From assembly GCF_000734895.2 (NCBI RefSeq), contig NZ_CP011382.1, forward strand, positions 310,001 to 374,000: a DNA stretch of 64,000 nucleotides, given 5' to 3'. Source of the DNA: Calothrix sp. 336/3 (GTDB lineage: Bacteria; Cyanobacteriota; Cyanobacteriia; Cyanobacteriales; Nostocaceae). Below, piece after piece: positions 41,696 through 51,783 of this stretch; position 1 is the stretch's first letter, and every line of letters starts with the position of its first letter. The notes beneath the pieces were generated by a model that was given only the letters and a program-made list of their open reading frames with translations, ran no database searches and had not been told where the DNA came from. The position numbers were made by a program, and so were the translations under genes.

Positions 41696-42205
41696 TCAGC
41701 TATTACCTAAACCAAATTGATTTTGATTTTTCATATCAATATTGCACAATGGTTTTTCTAGCTGGAAATTGCAAGTATAGGTAGCCAATAGCTCACCTTG
41801 AACGTTAAATACACGCAAATTATACTTATCTTTACGAGTCACACTACCCAAACGATTGACAAAATCGTATTTTTCCAAATAGTCTAAAATCGACCAATAT
41901 TGCTGATTGACTGCTAAATCTACCCTTCTTTGCTGATTTGTCTCTCCATGATAAACAATCCAATTAGATAATAATTTACTATTCTCTAGGTTTTCTTTTG
42001 TCCACCATAGACTAGGAACAGTTGGGGATTCCTGGGAAATAGTATTAGCTGTCGTCACATTCCCTTTGGGCTCCCTCATTAACTTAGCATCTAAGGGTGC
42101 AACTAAAGGATTCGGGATTGCAGCTACTTCTGCCAAACTGGGTGCAATCGCAACGGAAGATAATGTCAGAAGGCTAATACTAAATGTTAGACAAAATTGG
42201 CGCAT
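41696..42205 (-). CDS. Secreted hypothetical protein
   Basis: 169 residues. The N-terminus MRQFCLTFSISLLTLSSVAIAPSLA is a classic signal peptide (basic start, hydrophobic core, A-x-A-like end). The mature part contains WWTKENLENSKLLSNWIVYHGE and AVNQQYWSILDYLEKYDFVNRLG and ends with a short Cys pair (YTCNFQLEKPLCNID). No known domain is recognised. It is periplasmic or exported and lies convergent to the lipoate-ligase gene. Confidence 0.7.
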   Translation of the reverse strand: MRQFCLTFSISLLTLSSVAIAPSLAEVAAIPNPLVAPLDAKLMREPKGNVTTANTISQESPTVPSLWWTKENLENSKLLSNWIVYHGETNQQRRVDLAVNQQYWSILDYLEKYDFVNRLGSVTRKDKYNLRVFNVQGELLATYTCNFQLEKPLCNIDMKNQNQFGLGNS

Positions 42206-43285
42206 AGGTGATGAGTGAAAAAAATAACCGGAATCGTCAGCAAATGCAGAAAGGTGGAGATAGTAGTTGATGATAGCTACTACATACCCTTTTTGAGTTA
42301 GCAGTCACCATCATAACAAACAGTTTCTTTACCCATCTCTTTTGACTCCCAGAGACTCAGGGTTGTTTCCATCAGACATAACCCCACCTAGAGCTGATGT
42401 AATACCATCTAATGAAAATCATTAGACATATCTATAGAATGTCGATTAAATACAGTGCACAAGTAGGGTGGGGAGCAATAACGCATAATTCCAAGTTCAA
42501 TCACAATTCCAGCTTATTCGATTTGCTTTCCTAGATACTGGGAACCCTGGGAAATCAGTATTTTTAATTAAAAATTGATATAGCAAACATGAAAATCCTG
42601 ATTTTTACTTAAGTAAGTCGGTGAGAATAAACCTAACTATGTAACAGATTGTAAAATCGTCAAAACCGTTGAGATTGCTTCATTCCACTTCGTTTCATTC
42701 GCAATGACATAGCGTGAATTATTTAAGCCGTTCTACTTAGATAAAATTCATGAATTACATCTACAGCGTTGACATTTGTGTGATTTATACTACGGAATAA
42801 ACTTTATATTCACTTGAAAAAGTGTCTCTCCGTATTACCAGGATTTTTGTCATCTACTCACCCAGACAAGTTCATAGTAAATTTACTGACATCACTATCG
42901 AATCAATTACATAGGTAAAATTTACCGAAATATAACCATTTGTCAAGCATTTTTAATCATATTTTTTCCTCTTCTTAATCTTCAGGTGAAAGAGTGGTAA
43001 TAAATTAAACAATAGCCGCCTACGCAAACATAGAGTTTGTTGTTCAGATTCATCATGGGGTTAAAGTTGATTTATCAGAAGCATTCTGGCAAATCACAGT
43101 AATTATATTCACCGACATTTCCGGGAGATATATCAAGATTTGCTCTCAACATTGAGTCAGCAAGAGATTTTCTCATGGAATCATTTTCGAGAAACAATCA
43201 ATACCACGGGTGCAAAGGAATCAATAGTAATTATTGATTTTCCGCAAACAAAGTTATCGGGCAAAGCTACCAAATATATAGAACA
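42206..43285. other. Long gap upstream of the phytase/GDPD gene
   Basis: 1080 bases with no convincing gene. It contains MITE copy B (42609-42740). The rest is AT-rich. The segment 43000-43285 must include the promoter of the 1341-residue gene; the minus-strand frame over its start is a shadow of that gene. Confidence 0.5.
42609..42740 (-). repeat. MITE-like element, copy B (inverted relative to copy A)
   Basis: About 132 bp. Read on the minus strand it begins CTAAGTAGAACGGCTTAAAT, contains GTCATTGCGAATGAAACGAA and GTTACATAGTTAGGTTTATT, and ends in CCGACTTACTTAA. This matches copy A (39995-40126) along its whole length with scattered substitutions. It is the partner that brackets 40.1-42.6 kb. 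Confidence 0.75.
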
Positions 43286-46200
43286 ATGACAAAAGTAACG
43301 CTGAAAGGATTCGCTGTTCTTCCCGCAGATACCTTTGCTGAAGGTCCCAACTCTGGTAATTTGATTACAGGCAATACCAACGGTAGAAATGTACCCTTTA
43401 AAGGTCAACCAGTTCAAGGTTTTAGCGGTGTTCAAATTGCCGATGATAATTCCTTCTGGTTTTTGTCTGACAATGGTTTTGGGGCTAAAAATAACAGTGC
43501 AGATTATCAATTAAGACTTTATCGAGTTGATCCCAGTTTCCGAGGTTCTGAACCAGGGGGAGATGGTACGGTTAAGATACTGGATTTTATTCAATTATCT
43601 GACCCCAATGGTTTAATACCTTTCAACATTGTGAATCAGAATACCCCAGAGCGGTTATTAACTGGTGCAGATTTTGATGTGGAATCCTTTGTGATTGCTT
43701 CTGATGGAAGTATTTGGATTGGGGATGAATTTGGTCCCTACTTACTGCATTTTGATAGTAGTGGTAAGTTAATTGATGCACCCATTGCCACACCGAATAA
43801 TGTTAATTTAAATACCCTAGATGGAAAAGCACCCATAGTTATTGGACACCGGGGAGCTAGTGGAGAATTGCCAGAGCATACCCTAGGTGCTTATATGCGG
43901 GCAATTGAACTAGGAGCAGATTTTATTGAACCCGACCTAGTTTCTACCAAAGATGGTGTATTAATTGCACGTCACGAGCCAAATTTAATTAATACTACCG
44001 ATGTGTCAGATCGTCCCGAATTTAGCGATCGCAAGAAAACGAAAGTTATTGACGGGATTGCGGAAGAAGGATTTTTCGCAGAAGATTTTACCCTAGCAGA
44101 AATTAAAACTCTGCGGGCAAAAATGCCTCAAAGTTTCCGTCCCCAGGTATTTAACGGGTTGTATGAAATTCCTACCTTTGAGGAAGTCATCAATTTAGTC
44201 AAGCAGGTAGAAAAGGATACGGGGAAGAAAATTGGCATCTATCCAGAAACCAAGCATCCTACCTACCATGATTCCATCGGTTTATCTTTAGAAGAACCGT
44301 TGTTAGCAACCTTAGAAAAGACAGGTTTCACTGACCCCAGTCGGGTATTTATTCAGTCTTTCGAGACTAGTAATCTCAAGGAATTAAATCAGAAAACTGA
44401 TATTCCTTTGGTGCAGTTATTAGACGCTTTCGATGTCAATCCGGATGGTTCCTTAATTGAAGTTCAACCCTACGATTTTGTCGTCAGTGGTGATAAGCGT
44501 ACCTACGCTGATTTACGGACTCCAGAAGGTTTGAAGGAAATTGCTACCTACGCTGACGGGATAGGACCATGGAAACGGATGATTGTCTCTGTCAAGGAAG
44601 TAGATGCAGATGGGGACGGAAAAGCAGATGACTTGAATGGGGATGGAGTCATTAATGATGCAGACAAGGTACTCACAGAACCAACTTCCCTAGTTCCAGA
44701 TGCTCATAAAGTCGGGTTACTTGTACATCCTTATACCTTCCGGAATGAAGGGCGTTATTTAGCATCCGACTACAAGGGCAATCCCAACGCCGAGTTCCAG
44801 CAATTCATTAATTTGGGTGTCGATGGATACTTTACTGACTTCCCAGGAACCGGGGACTTAGTTCGTGACCAAATTACCGGGGAATACGTGCTTTCTCCCG
44901 ATAACCCAGATGTGTTACGCAAGACAACTTTTAATACCCTGGATGGGAACGCACCCATAGTAATTGGACACCGGGGAGCAAGTGGAGAACGTCCAGAGCA
45001 TACCTTAGAAGCTTACAAGTTAGCGATCGCCCAAGGTGCAGATTTTATCGAACCAGATTTAGTTGTGACTAAGGATGGGGTGTTAATTGCACGTCATGAG
45101 AATGCTTTGGCGATTTTGAATGCTGATGGAACTGTGAACACCACAGACACCAGTACCGATATTTACCTGCGTCCAGAATTTGCTCACCTGTTAACCACAA
45201 AAATCATTGACGGTAGGACTGTTAAGGGTTGGTTTGCTGAAGATTTAACTTTAGCAGAAATTAAAACCCTGAACGCCATTGAACGTTTACCGGGTTTACG
45301 GGGAACCAAGTACAACAACGATAATTTGAAAGTTCCCACCCTGGGAGAAATCATTGACTTGGTGAAACAGGTAGAAAAGGAAACAGGGAAAAAAATTGGT
45401 ATCTATCCTGAAACCAAACACCCCAGTTACTTTGCAACTACAGGTCAATATTTGGATGGAACTCCCATCAATGTCAGTCTTGGTCAAAAACTCATTGATA
45501 CCCTTGTTGAGAAAGGTTTCACCGACCCCAAACGCATATATATCCAATCCTTTGAGGTGGGTAATCTCAAGGAACTCAACGATGTCATCATGCCCAAGGC
45601 TGGGGTAGATATTCCCCTGGTACAATTATATGGGGGAGCCAATGACAAACCCTACGATTTTGTTCTCAGTGGAGACTCCCGCACCTACAAAGATTTGACA
45701 ACCCCTACAGGATTAATAGAAGTTGCAGAATATGCAGAGGGTATTGGTCCAAGTAAACGCTTAATTGTCCCTGTCAAGGGTGTGGATGCTGACGGTGATG
45801 GTAAGGATGATGATGTTAACGGTGATGGAGTTGTTAATGATGCGGATAGAACTACCACCACACCCACTAGTTTAATTAAAGATGCTCATGCTGCGGGTTT
45901 ATTAGTACATCCCTACACTTTCCGTAGTGAAGACGCATTTTTAGCCAAAGATTACAACGGAGACCCCAAGAAAGAATACCAGCAGTTTATCGAGTTGGGT
46001 GCTGACGGCTATTTTACCGATTTTCCTGCCACCGGTGACTTGGTACGGGATAAATTTGTCGGAACCAACCCAGTTCCAAACCTAGGTAGTTCCAGAGGTT
46101 TTGAAGGGATGGCAATTAGTCCCGATCAAACCACCTTTTATCCCCTATTAGAAGGTACAGTAGTTGGAGACCCTGTAGGCTCTTTGCGCATTTACAAATT

Positions 46201-47311
46201 TGATGCCATTACCAAAGAATATCAGGGATTAGCTGGTTTGTACCGTATGGAAAACCCCAGTAACGCGATCGGGGATTTTACGGTAATTAACCAAAACGAA
46301 TATTTGGTGATTGAGCGGGATAATGGTCAAGGTGCAACGGCAAAATTCAAGAAAATTTTTAAAGTCAATCTTTCCCAGAAAGATGCTAACGGTTTTGTCG
46401 TCAAGGAAGAAGTTGCAGATTTACTGAATATCCAAGACCCCCAGGACTTGAATCAAGATGGTAGCACAACTTTTACCTTCCCCTTTGTCACCATTGAGAA
46501 TGTTGTCGTCTTAGATGCAAACACCATTCTTGTAGCTAACGACAATAATTATCCCTTCTCCACTGGTAGATCCCCTGCACCAACCATTGATAACAACGAA
46601 ATTATCGTTTTAGAATTGGACAAACCCCTGAACTTAACCCCCAAGGGTAAAAATACAGACGATACTCTCTACGGTGGGGAAGGTAAGGACGAACTCTACG
46701 CAGGAGAAGGTAATAACATCCTTTACGGTGGGGAAGGTAACAACATCCTAGTTGCTGGTAATGGCAATGATACAGCCTATGGTGGTGCTGGTGATGATAC
46801 CTTCAACCTGGGTAATGGCAACAATAGCATTTACGCTGGGGAAGGTGACAACCGGATTCTAGCAGGGAAAGGTAATGATATCGTTTACGCAGGTGCCGGC
46901 AACGATAAAATCAACCTGGGTGATGGAGATAATGTTGTTTACGCAGGGGAAGGTAATAATTACATCTCCACAGGAAGCGGTAAAGACTTAGTTAATGCTG
47001 GTGCTGGTGACGATAGAATTTACACTGGTGCAGGTGATGACATCATATATGCTGGAGGAGGGGAAAATACCATTTCCGCCGGCACTGGTGATGATACGGT
47101 CTATGCGGGTAGCGGTAGTGATAACTTTATCTTGAGTGGTGGCAAAGGTTCAGTCACGATTTACGGCTTTGGTATCAATGACAAAGTGACTCGCGGAAGT
47201 GGCTTGAGCGCGATCGCCAACTTCACATATCGCATCAGTGGAAATGACACCTTAATTAGTGTCGGCGATGACTTGATAGCAACTATCAAAGATTTGCAAT
47301 TGACTGCTTAG
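43286..47311 (+). CDS. Secreted phytase-like esterase interrupted by two glycerophosphodiester phosphodiesterase domains, with RTX tail
   Basis: 1341 residues. Residues 1-~175 form the first part of an esterase-like/phytase-like beta propeller ([18 protein letters not shown]). Residues ~182-530 and ~556-920 are two GDPD domains, each with [15 protein letters not shown], E-P-D-L-V, ARHE and YPETKHP catalytic segments. Residues ~930-1110 resume the propeller ([24 protein letters not shown]). Residues ~1120-1285 are RTX nonapeptides ([19 protein letters not shown]). There is no N-terminal signal, as expected for type I secretion. It would release phosphate from phosphodiesters outside the cell. 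A parvulin gene follows past a terminator. Confidence 0.88.
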   Translation: MTKVTLKGFAVLPADTFAEGPNSGNLITGNTNGRNVPFKGQPVQGFSGVQIADDNSFWFLSDNGFGAKNNSADYQLRLYRVDPSFRGSEPGGDGTVKILDFIQLSDPNGLIPFNIVNQNTPERLLTGADFDVESFVIASDGSIWIGDEFGPYLLHFDSSGKLIDAPIATPNNVNLNTLDGKAPIVIGHRGASGELPEHTLGAYMRAIELGADFIEPDLVSTKDGVLIARHEPNLINTTDVSDRPEFSDRKKTKVIDGIAEEGFFAEDFTLAEIKTLRAKMPQSFRPQVFNGLYEIPTFEEVINLVKQVEKDTGKKIGIYPETKHPTYHDSIGLSLEEPLLATLEKTGFTDPSRVFIQSFETSNLKELNQKTDIPLVQLLDAFDVNPDGSLIEVQPYDFVVSGDKRTYADLRTPEGLKEIATYADGIGPWKRMIVSVKEVDADGDGKADDLNGDGVINDADKVLTEPTSLVPDAHKVGLLVHPYTFRNEGRYLASDYKGNPNAEFQQFINLGVDGYFTDFPGTGDLVRDQITGEYVLSPDNPDVLRKTTFNTLDGNAPIVIGHRGASGERPEHTLEAYKLAIAQGADFIEPDLVVTKDGVLIARHENALAILNADGTVNTTDTSTDIYLRPEFAHLLTTKIIDGRTVKGWFAEDLTLAEIKTLNAIERLPGLRGTKYNNDNLKVPTLGEIIDLVKQVEKETGKKIGIYPETKHPSYFATTGQYLDGTPINVSLGQKLIDTLVEKGFTDPKRIYIQSFEVGNLKELNDVIMPKAGVDIPLVQLYGGANDKPYDFVLSGDSRTYKDLTTPTGLIEVAEYAEGIGPSKRLIVPVKGVDADGDGKDDDVNGDGVVNDADRTTTTPTSLIKDAHAAGLLVHPYTFRSEDAFLAKDYNGDPKKEYQQFIELGADGYFTDFPATGDLVRDKFVGTNPVPNLGSSRGFEGMAISPDQTTFYPLLEGTVVGDPVGSLRIYKFDAITKEYQGLAGLYRMENPSNAIGDFTVINQNEYLVIERDNGQGATAKFKKIFKVNLSQKDANGFVVKEEVADLLNIQDPQDLNQDGSTTFTFPFVTIENVVVLDANTILVANDNNYPFSTGRSPAPTIDNNEIIVLELDKPLNLTPKGKNTDDTLYGGEGKDELYAGEGNNILYGGEGNNILVAGNGNDTAYGGAGDDTFNLGNGNNSIYAGEGDNRILAGKGNDIVYAGAGNDKINLGDGDNVVYAGEGNNYISTGSGKDLVNAGAGDDRIYTGAGDDIIYAGGGENTISAGTGDDTVYAGSGSDNFILSGGKGSVTIYGFGINDKVTRGSGLSAIANFTYRISGNDTLISVGDDLIATIKDLQLTA

Positions 47312-47335
47312 TCTGATTTTTTTATACTCAGTTTT

Positions 47336-47356
47336 GGGGGATTTTTCCCCCTTTTT
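47336..47356 (+). terminator. Intrinsic terminator after the phytase/GDPD gene
   Basis: GGGGGA (47336-47341), a T-rich loop, and TCCCCC (47346-47351) are followed by five T residues. It lies 24 bases after the stop codon. Confidence 0.75.
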
Positions 47357-47384
47357 AATACAGATATTTAGGACAATATTTAAG

Positions 47385-48134
47385 ATGAACATAGTTGCAA
47401 GCATTGATGGAGTTTGGCAAGCAGTCACGAAAAATTTTAGTAATTTAGAAGAAAAGCAAATATTACCCCTGCTCAAGCAATATGGTGTGATGCCACAATT
47501 TGCACGGGAGATGATAATTGCGGAGGCGATCGCCACTATTAATTTGACTCCAGAGGAAAGATTTCAACTCTATAAAAACTTCTATCAAGAACAAAAAATT
47601 AATACTGATGCAGATGTACAAACATGGTTAAAAGTCCGGGGTTTAGAAACTTCCCAACTCGATTATCTCGTTACCCGTCTAGGAAAACTAGAAAAATTTC
47701 AGCAAGAAACCTGGGGAAATAAACTCCATTCCTACTTTCTGCAACGCAAAGGAAAATTAGATCGAGTCGTATATTCCCTATTGCGTGTTGATGACATGGC
47801 GATCGCCCAAGAACTATATTTTCGCATTCAAGCAGGGGAACAATCTTTCGGTGAATTAGCCAAGGAATATTCCCAAGGATTAGAAGCTCATACCTATGGG
47901 TTACTTGGACCTGTAGAATTATCAGTACCCCATCCCACCCTAGCAAATTTGTTGATGCGTAGTCAACCGGGACAACTTTTAGCACCCACTTCCCTAGAAA
48001 AATGGATTGTAATTGTCAGATTAGAAAAAATCATTCCCGCACAATTTGATACGGCAATGCAAAAACGCTTGTTAAATGAATTAATGGAAAACTGGTTACA
48101 AACCCAGTTAAAAGAATTTATCACCCAGGTTTAA
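47385..48134 (+). CDS. Parvulin-type peptidyl-prolyl cis-trans isomerase
   Basis: 249 residues from ATG 47385 (MNIVASIDGVWQAVTK); an earlier in-frame ATG at 47334 overlaps the terminator and is not preferred. Residues 1-110 are helical, like the SurA-type N-domain. Residues ~120-215 match the PpiC fold (VVYSLLRVDDMAIAQELYFRIQAGEQSFGELAKEYSQG, then GLLGPVELSVPHPTLANLL). There is no signal peptide. Such proteins are often encoded next to type I secretion substrates in cyanobacteria, which fits the RTX-containing protein just upstream, though a functional link is inferred. Confidence 0.82.
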   Translation: MNIVASIDGVWQAVTKNFSNLEEKQILPLLKQYGVMPQFAREMIIAEAIATINLTPEERFQLYKNFYQEQKINTDADVQTWLKVRGLETSQLDYLVTRLGKLEKFQQETWGNKLHSYFLQRKGKLDRVVYSLLRVDDMAIAQELYFRIQAGEQSFGELAKEYSQGLEAHTYGLLGPVELSVPHPTLANLLMRSQPGQLLAPTSLEKWIVIVRLEKIIPAQFDTAMQKRLLNELMENWLQTQLKEFITQV

Positions 48135-48150
48135 CCTAGAAAGATTTTGC

Positions 48151-48372
48151 TCACTGAGGAACTTGCCGCCACAAAAGTGTTAAAACTGCTGCTACCATAA
48201 ATGATAAATTTAGAATTCTCTCTCGTAATCCTAACTGCTTATAATATTTTCCTTGAGCAAAAATTGCTGGGGTTAATAGAGCTTCTAAATGATTAGCGAT
48301 CGCTTTATTATCTATAGTAGGAGTATCATGTCGTTGTGCATGGTCAGAGTTTTGTTTTGGTCGCTTGGGCAT
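48151..48372 (-). mobile_element. Truncated IS4-type transposase, N-terminal fragment
   Basis: 73 residues: MPKRPKQNSDHAQRHDTPTI, then HLEALLTPAIFAQGKYYKQLGLRERILNLSFMVAAVLTLLWRQVP. This strongly resembles, from memory, the N-terminus of IS4-family transposases of Nostocales. The frame stops before the DDE catalytic domain, so it is a remnant. It lies convergent to the parvulin gene, 16 bases away. Confidence 0.6.
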
Positions 48373-48505
48373 GGTGGGAAACCCAACATTTTTGTGAACT
48401 CGCTTAATAACTAAATTAACCGAATAATGCTACCCAATTTTGCTCAAAGTATTCAGTCTTTACAATAGTTTTTAAATGAAGATTTCAACTATTAAAAACT
48501 TTAGT

Positions 48506-48554
48506 AATAATGATAATCAAACAAGGGGGAAGGAGGCGGGCGATTATCATTATT
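48506..48554. repeat. 13-bp inverted repeat around a purine-rich spacer
   Basis: AATAATGATAATC (48506-48518) and GATTATCATTATT (48542-48554) are exact inverted copies separated by 23 bases rich in G (AGGGGGAAGGAGGCGGG). It sits between the transposase remnant and a secreted-protein gene. It could be a leftover IS end or a hairpin; it lacks a T-tract, so a terminator is not favoured. Confidence 0.5.
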
Positions 48555-48622
48555 GTTAAAACAATTTTGAGTATTTTAACTGATTGACAAAATCCACTTT
48601 GTCTTAACCTGTCACGTATGCA

Positions 48623-49237
48623 CTAGGGTAAATATTGCAACTCGTTTCGGAAAATATTTTCGGCTTCTGCAACTGTTTTAACTTTACGTTTAGTTAAGAT
48701 ACTGCTGGTATTTTCTAGTACCTTGTATCCTTTTGTGTCTCTTTGATAAAGAATTGCCACGGGTAAAGGGCGATTACTTTTTGGACTTTGAGAATATTCA
48801 GTAATCAAAAGTATCCCATCTTCATTAGGTCCACTAAAATCTAATTGTAAAAATGATACCGCTTTTAGCTGTCGAAAATTCCAGGATTTGACTTGCTGGG
48901 ATTGAGGGAAAGTATAAAGTAGTTTATTATCTCTGACTAAGTGCAAGGTGAGGCGATTTTTCGGTAATGATTCTTGTACAGGAACGAATAAACAAGAGTT
49001 ACATTCTGGTAATTTGACTCGAAAGGTATGATTAAAAATTATTTTCTTTTGGGGTAGAGCTTGTTGAATTTGTCTAATTTCTGACTGGGTAATTTTTGTG
49101 GGTTTGACTTGTTTATCTTGTGAAGATTGGGTGATAGTCTGATTCTTGATATCTGCTTGACTAATGTCAGCGAAGACAGACAAAGATGCCAGTAAAGTGA
49201 AACTACATAGGAAAGAGGAAAAAAAGTATTTATACAT
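48623..49237 (-). CDS. Secreted hypothetical protein
   Basis: 204 residues from ATG 49237, chosen because MYKYFFSSFLCSFTLLASLSVFA gives a good signal peptide; an in-frame ATG at 49285 would bury it. The mature part has CNSCLFVPVQESLPKNRLTLHLVRDNKLLYTFPQ, with a close Cys pair (C-x-x-C) that may be a disulfide, and LQLDFSGPNEDGILLITEYSQSPKSNRPLPVAILYQRD. No named domain is recognised. It is probably periplasmic. Confidence 0.65.
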   Translation of the reverse strand: MYKYFFSSFLCSFTLLASLSVFADISQADIKNQTITQSSQDKQVKPTKITQSEIRQIQQALPQKKIIFNHTFRVKLPECNSCLFVPVQESLPKNRLTLHLVRDNKLLYTFPQSQQVKSWNFRQLKAVSFLQLDFSGPNEDGILLITEYSQSPKSNRPLPVAILYQRDTKGYKVLENTSSILTKRKVKTVAEAENIFRNELQYLP

Positions 49238-49560
49238 AACGACAAAATTAGTTTGTAAAAAAATGGCGTTGTTAACCTTCAGCACGAATTAAAATATGTA
49301 CACCGGAGTGTTAAGCAAACCTGGGAACCAAAAATCTGATGGCAGAGTCTTCATTCTAGGATTTGCGGGGTTCATACTTGAGATTTAGCAACGCCAAAAT
49401 TCCTGAATCGGTAAATTATGTATATAGACTTCACAAGGAATATTCCCCATTCCTGAATAATTCTGTAAAAGAAATCATAAATAGTGTTTCCGAATTTGTA
49501 ACCACTACAGTTTTCTCCATCATCCCCGATTAAATTGGAAGCATCTAGATAGGAAAATTT
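49238..49560. other. Divergent gap between two secreted-protein genes
   Basis: 323 bases; AT-rich, with no repeat or RNA gene that I can recognise. It must contain the promoters for both flanking genes. Confidence 0.4.
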
Positions 49561-50364
49561 ATGATGTTAACAAAACATAATTTTTTAGCGGTGATGTTCA
49601 CTCTTGTACTCACCACTCAACCGATATTACAACCGACTGTAGTTGCTGCTCAACCACCAGTGAATACCAGCGCAAAGGTAGCAGATAAATTACCCAGTAA
49701 GCTACTGCGTGTGATTCAAAGGGATATTCAAAAACGTTTTAAAGTGTCTCCCCAAACCTTGCGATTAACTAACGCTCGTCGTGCAACCTGGGATAGTTGT
49801 ATGGGTTTAGCTCAACCCAATCGTCTGTGTACACAAATAGCTATTTCTGGTTGGCAAGTGATTGTCAGTAATAAGATTCAAAATCGTTTTTGGATTTATC
49901 ATGTAGATGATAGTGGAAAACGGTTAGGATTTAATTCTACAGCCAGTTCACCCCGTGTTGGGCAAACTTCCATACCCAATTTTATCAATCCCCAAAAAAT
50001 TATTCCGACATCCAGTAGCTCTGTAATTTTTCAATCAGCACAAATCACCGGATTTTCCCCACAATATTACGCTTGGGAATTAACCTCAGATGGTGTATTG
50101 ACTCGTCGCACAATTACCCAGAATCCTGGGAAACCGGAAAAAATCAAACAATTAACCCAGGAAGAAGTACAGCAATTTATTAGTGTTTTAGAAAAAAATT
50201 CCTTCTCCCATTTTAATGGTTTAAGTTATTTAAATATGGGCGCGATCGCCGCCGATGCAGCCAGTTTTCAGTTATCCTTTGGTGGCGCTACTGTAGAATA
50301 TACCAATCCAGGAAAATTAGCTCCCATAGTTTCAGCTTGGGAAAACTTAATTTCCAGAAATTAG
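49561..50364 (+). CDS. Secreted hypothetical protein
   Basis: 267 residues. MMLTKHNFLAVMFTLVLTTQPILQPTVVAA is a signal peptide. Residues ~45-125 (LLRVIQRDIQKRFKVSPQTLRLTNARRATWDSCMGLAQPNRLCTQ...GWQVIVSNKIQNRFWIYHVDD) resemble a recurring periplasmic module of cyanobacteria with two conserved cysteines. The second half (YYAWELTSDGVLTRRTI; LTQEEVQQFISVLEKNSFSHFNGLSY) seems to be another small domain. The function is unknown. Its end overlaps the convergent AMIN gene by 18 bases. Confidence 0.65.
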   Translation: MMLTKHNFLAVMFTLVLTTQPILQPTVVAAQPPVNTSAKVADKLPSKLLRVIQRDIQKRFKVSPQTLRLTNARRATWDSCMGLAQPNRLCTQIAISGWQVIVSNKIQNRFWIYHVDDSGKRLGFNSTASSPRVGQTSIPNFINPQKIIPTSSSSVIFQSAQITGFSPQYYAWELTSDGVLTRRTITQNPGKPEKIKQLTQEEVQQFISVLEKNSFSHFNGLSYLNMGAIAADAASFQLSFGGATVEYTNPGKLAPIVSAWENLISRN

Positions 50365-50808
50365 ATACATATTGGGTATTCCCTTTTCACCTTTCACCCT
50401 CACTTCAATCCGGTTTCCCTCTACCTGTAATACTGACACCGCAAGGATTCCCGATGCTGGTTGTGTAGCATCAAAGAATTTACCATCAGGTAATGCCATC
50501 ACCGCATTGGGAATTTCTAAGACAATAATATTACCACCCTCAAAGTTAGGTTTCGGTACAGCTAACTGCCCAGATTTGGTAACTAAATGGACTTCAAAGC
50601 CTTTCCGTGTCTGACGTAATTTTACCCCAGTCACCTGGATGGGTTCTGTCATTTGCTGGGTTGTTCTCTGGGAAGGTGTTGTGAATATTACCTGAGCATG
50701 ACTACTTTCATCTTGCCAGCTAGTTACTATCCCTAGGCAAAGAGCAATATATAACTGAAATTTTAAGCTTTTCAGGAAAGCTTTTGCATTTGGACGGGAA
50801 ATTCTCAT
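50347..50808 (-). CDS. AMIN-domain protein
   Basis: 153 residues from ATG 50808, preceded by GAGGAT; an in-frame ATG at 50862 would overlap the divergent aldolase start. After a signal or anchor helix (KFQLYIALCLGIVTSW), ITVTGVKLRQTRKGFEVHLVT-like strands and IVLEIPNAVMALPDGKFFDATQPASGILAVSVLQVEGNRIEVRVKGEKG match the AMIN fold. AMIN domains target periplasmic proteins to the cell wall or precede TonB receptors and amidases in cyanobacteria. Here nothing follows the domain, so it is AMIN-only or a truncated receptor or amidase. Confidence 0.72.
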   Translation of the reverse strand: MRISRPNAKAFLKSLKFQLYIALCLGIVTSWQDESSHAQVIFTTPSQRTTQQMTEPIQVTGVKLRQTRKGFEVHLVTKSGQLAVPKPNFEGGNIIVLEIPNAVMALPDGKFFDATQPASGILAVSVLQVEGNRIEVRVKGEKGIPNMYLISGN

Positions 50809-50860
50809 ATCCTCAAAAATAAGGGTTTCATCCTTTATAGTGCAAACTTTGATACTTTCC

Positions 50861-51622
50861 ATGAAAAAAAATCAACTCAAACAGAAACTGCACAACGGTG
50901 AAGTTGTTCTTGGTATGTTTATGAACTGTGCATATCCAGCATTTGTAGAAATCTGCGGACATGCGGGTTTTGATTTTGTCGTGATTGATATGGAACATAG
51001 TCCCCTACATACCCTTGCTGCGGAAGACTTGTGTCGTGCTGCGGATTCCGTGGGAATTGCGCCTGTGGTACGTGTGCGTAAGAACGATGCACCCCAAATT
51101 CAACGCGCTTTAGATATTGGCAGTACGGGTGTACAGATACCCCAAATTGAAACCAAAGCAGATGCGGAAGCTTGCGTACAAGCAGCTAAATACAGTCCCC
51201 TTGGTAAACGGGGTTTATCCTTTGGTACTCGTGCAGCAATGTATACATCTGCGGGTACAAATATTACTGATAGTTTGAATGCAGAATCCTTGGTGGTGGT
51301 GCATATTGAGGGAAAACAGGGAGTGGAGCAAATTGCAGAGATTGTCAGTGTTCCCCATATTGATGTGGTTTTTCTAGGTCCCTATGACTTATCCCAATCT
51401 CTGGGAATTCCTGGGCAAGTTGGCGATCGCCGAGTAGTGGAATTAATGCAGCAATGTATCACAACTATCCGCAATGCAGGTAAAGCTGTTGGTACATTTG
51501 CAGATAACCCAGAAACTGCCCAAAAATGGATAGATGCAGGTGTGCAATATATCGGTCTGGGTGTGGATGTTAGTGTTTTTTATCGTGCTTGTGCTGGTTT
51601 GATGAAAACTATGCGGAATTAA
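50861..51622 (+). CDS. HpcH/HpaI family aldolase
   Basis: 253 residues from ATG 50861 (MKKNQLKQKLHNGEVVLGMF); ATG 50840 upstream adds 7 non-conserved residues. Family segments are GFDFVVIDMEHSPLH, PVVRVRKNDAPQIQRALDIGSTGVQIPQIET, HIEGKQGVEQI (metal-ligand Glu) and DVVFLGPYDLSQSLG (metal-ligand Asp). It catalyses reversible class II aldol cleavage of 2-keto-3-deoxy acids such as 2-dehydro-3-deoxyglucarate or 4-hydroxy-2-oxoheptanedioate; the exact substrate is unknown. Starts of this and the AMIN gene are divergent and close, sharing a control region of about 50 bases. Confidence 0.9.
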   Translation: MKKNQLKQKLHNGEVVLGMFMNCAYPAFVEICGHAGFDFVVIDMEHSPLHTLAAEDLCRAADSVGIAPVVRVRKNDAPQIQRALDIGSTGVQIPQIETKADAEACVQAAKYSPLGKRGLSFGTRAAMYTSAGTNITDSLNAESLVVVHIEGKQGVEQIAEIVSVPHIDVVFLGPYDLSQSLGIPGQVGDRRVVELMQQCITTIRNAGKAVGTFADNPETAQKWIDAGVQYIGLGVDVSVFYRACAGLMKTMRN

Positions 51623-51734
51623 TCTCCTCAGAAATGTATTTTGTTTCAGAGGTGTTCTATATACCACGAAATGGTGTTTTTTGTAGTCTACTAGACGACA
51701 TTAAGGTAAAAAATATCTATACTGGAAATATAAA

Positions 51735-51776
51735 CCTCTGACAACAGAAAATTACAGGTATGCACCTGTAGAGGGG
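51735..51776 (+). promoter_or_regulatory. Leader hairpin next to the ribosome-binding site of the dioxygenase gene
   Basis: TACAGGT-ATGC-ACCTGTA (51753-51770) is a perfect 7-bp hairpin, directly followed by the strong ribosome-binding site GAGGGGG (51771-51777). Upstream CCTC (51735-51738 area) is complementary to GAGG of that site and could extend the stem, hiding the site. This is suggestive of translational control; it matches no riboswitch class that I know. Confidence 0.4.
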
Positions 51777-51783
51777 GATTTCT

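Noticed and set aside
43181..43510. 109-residue minus-strand frame
   Set aside because: It overlaps the start of the phytase/GDPD gene antisense and has no family features.
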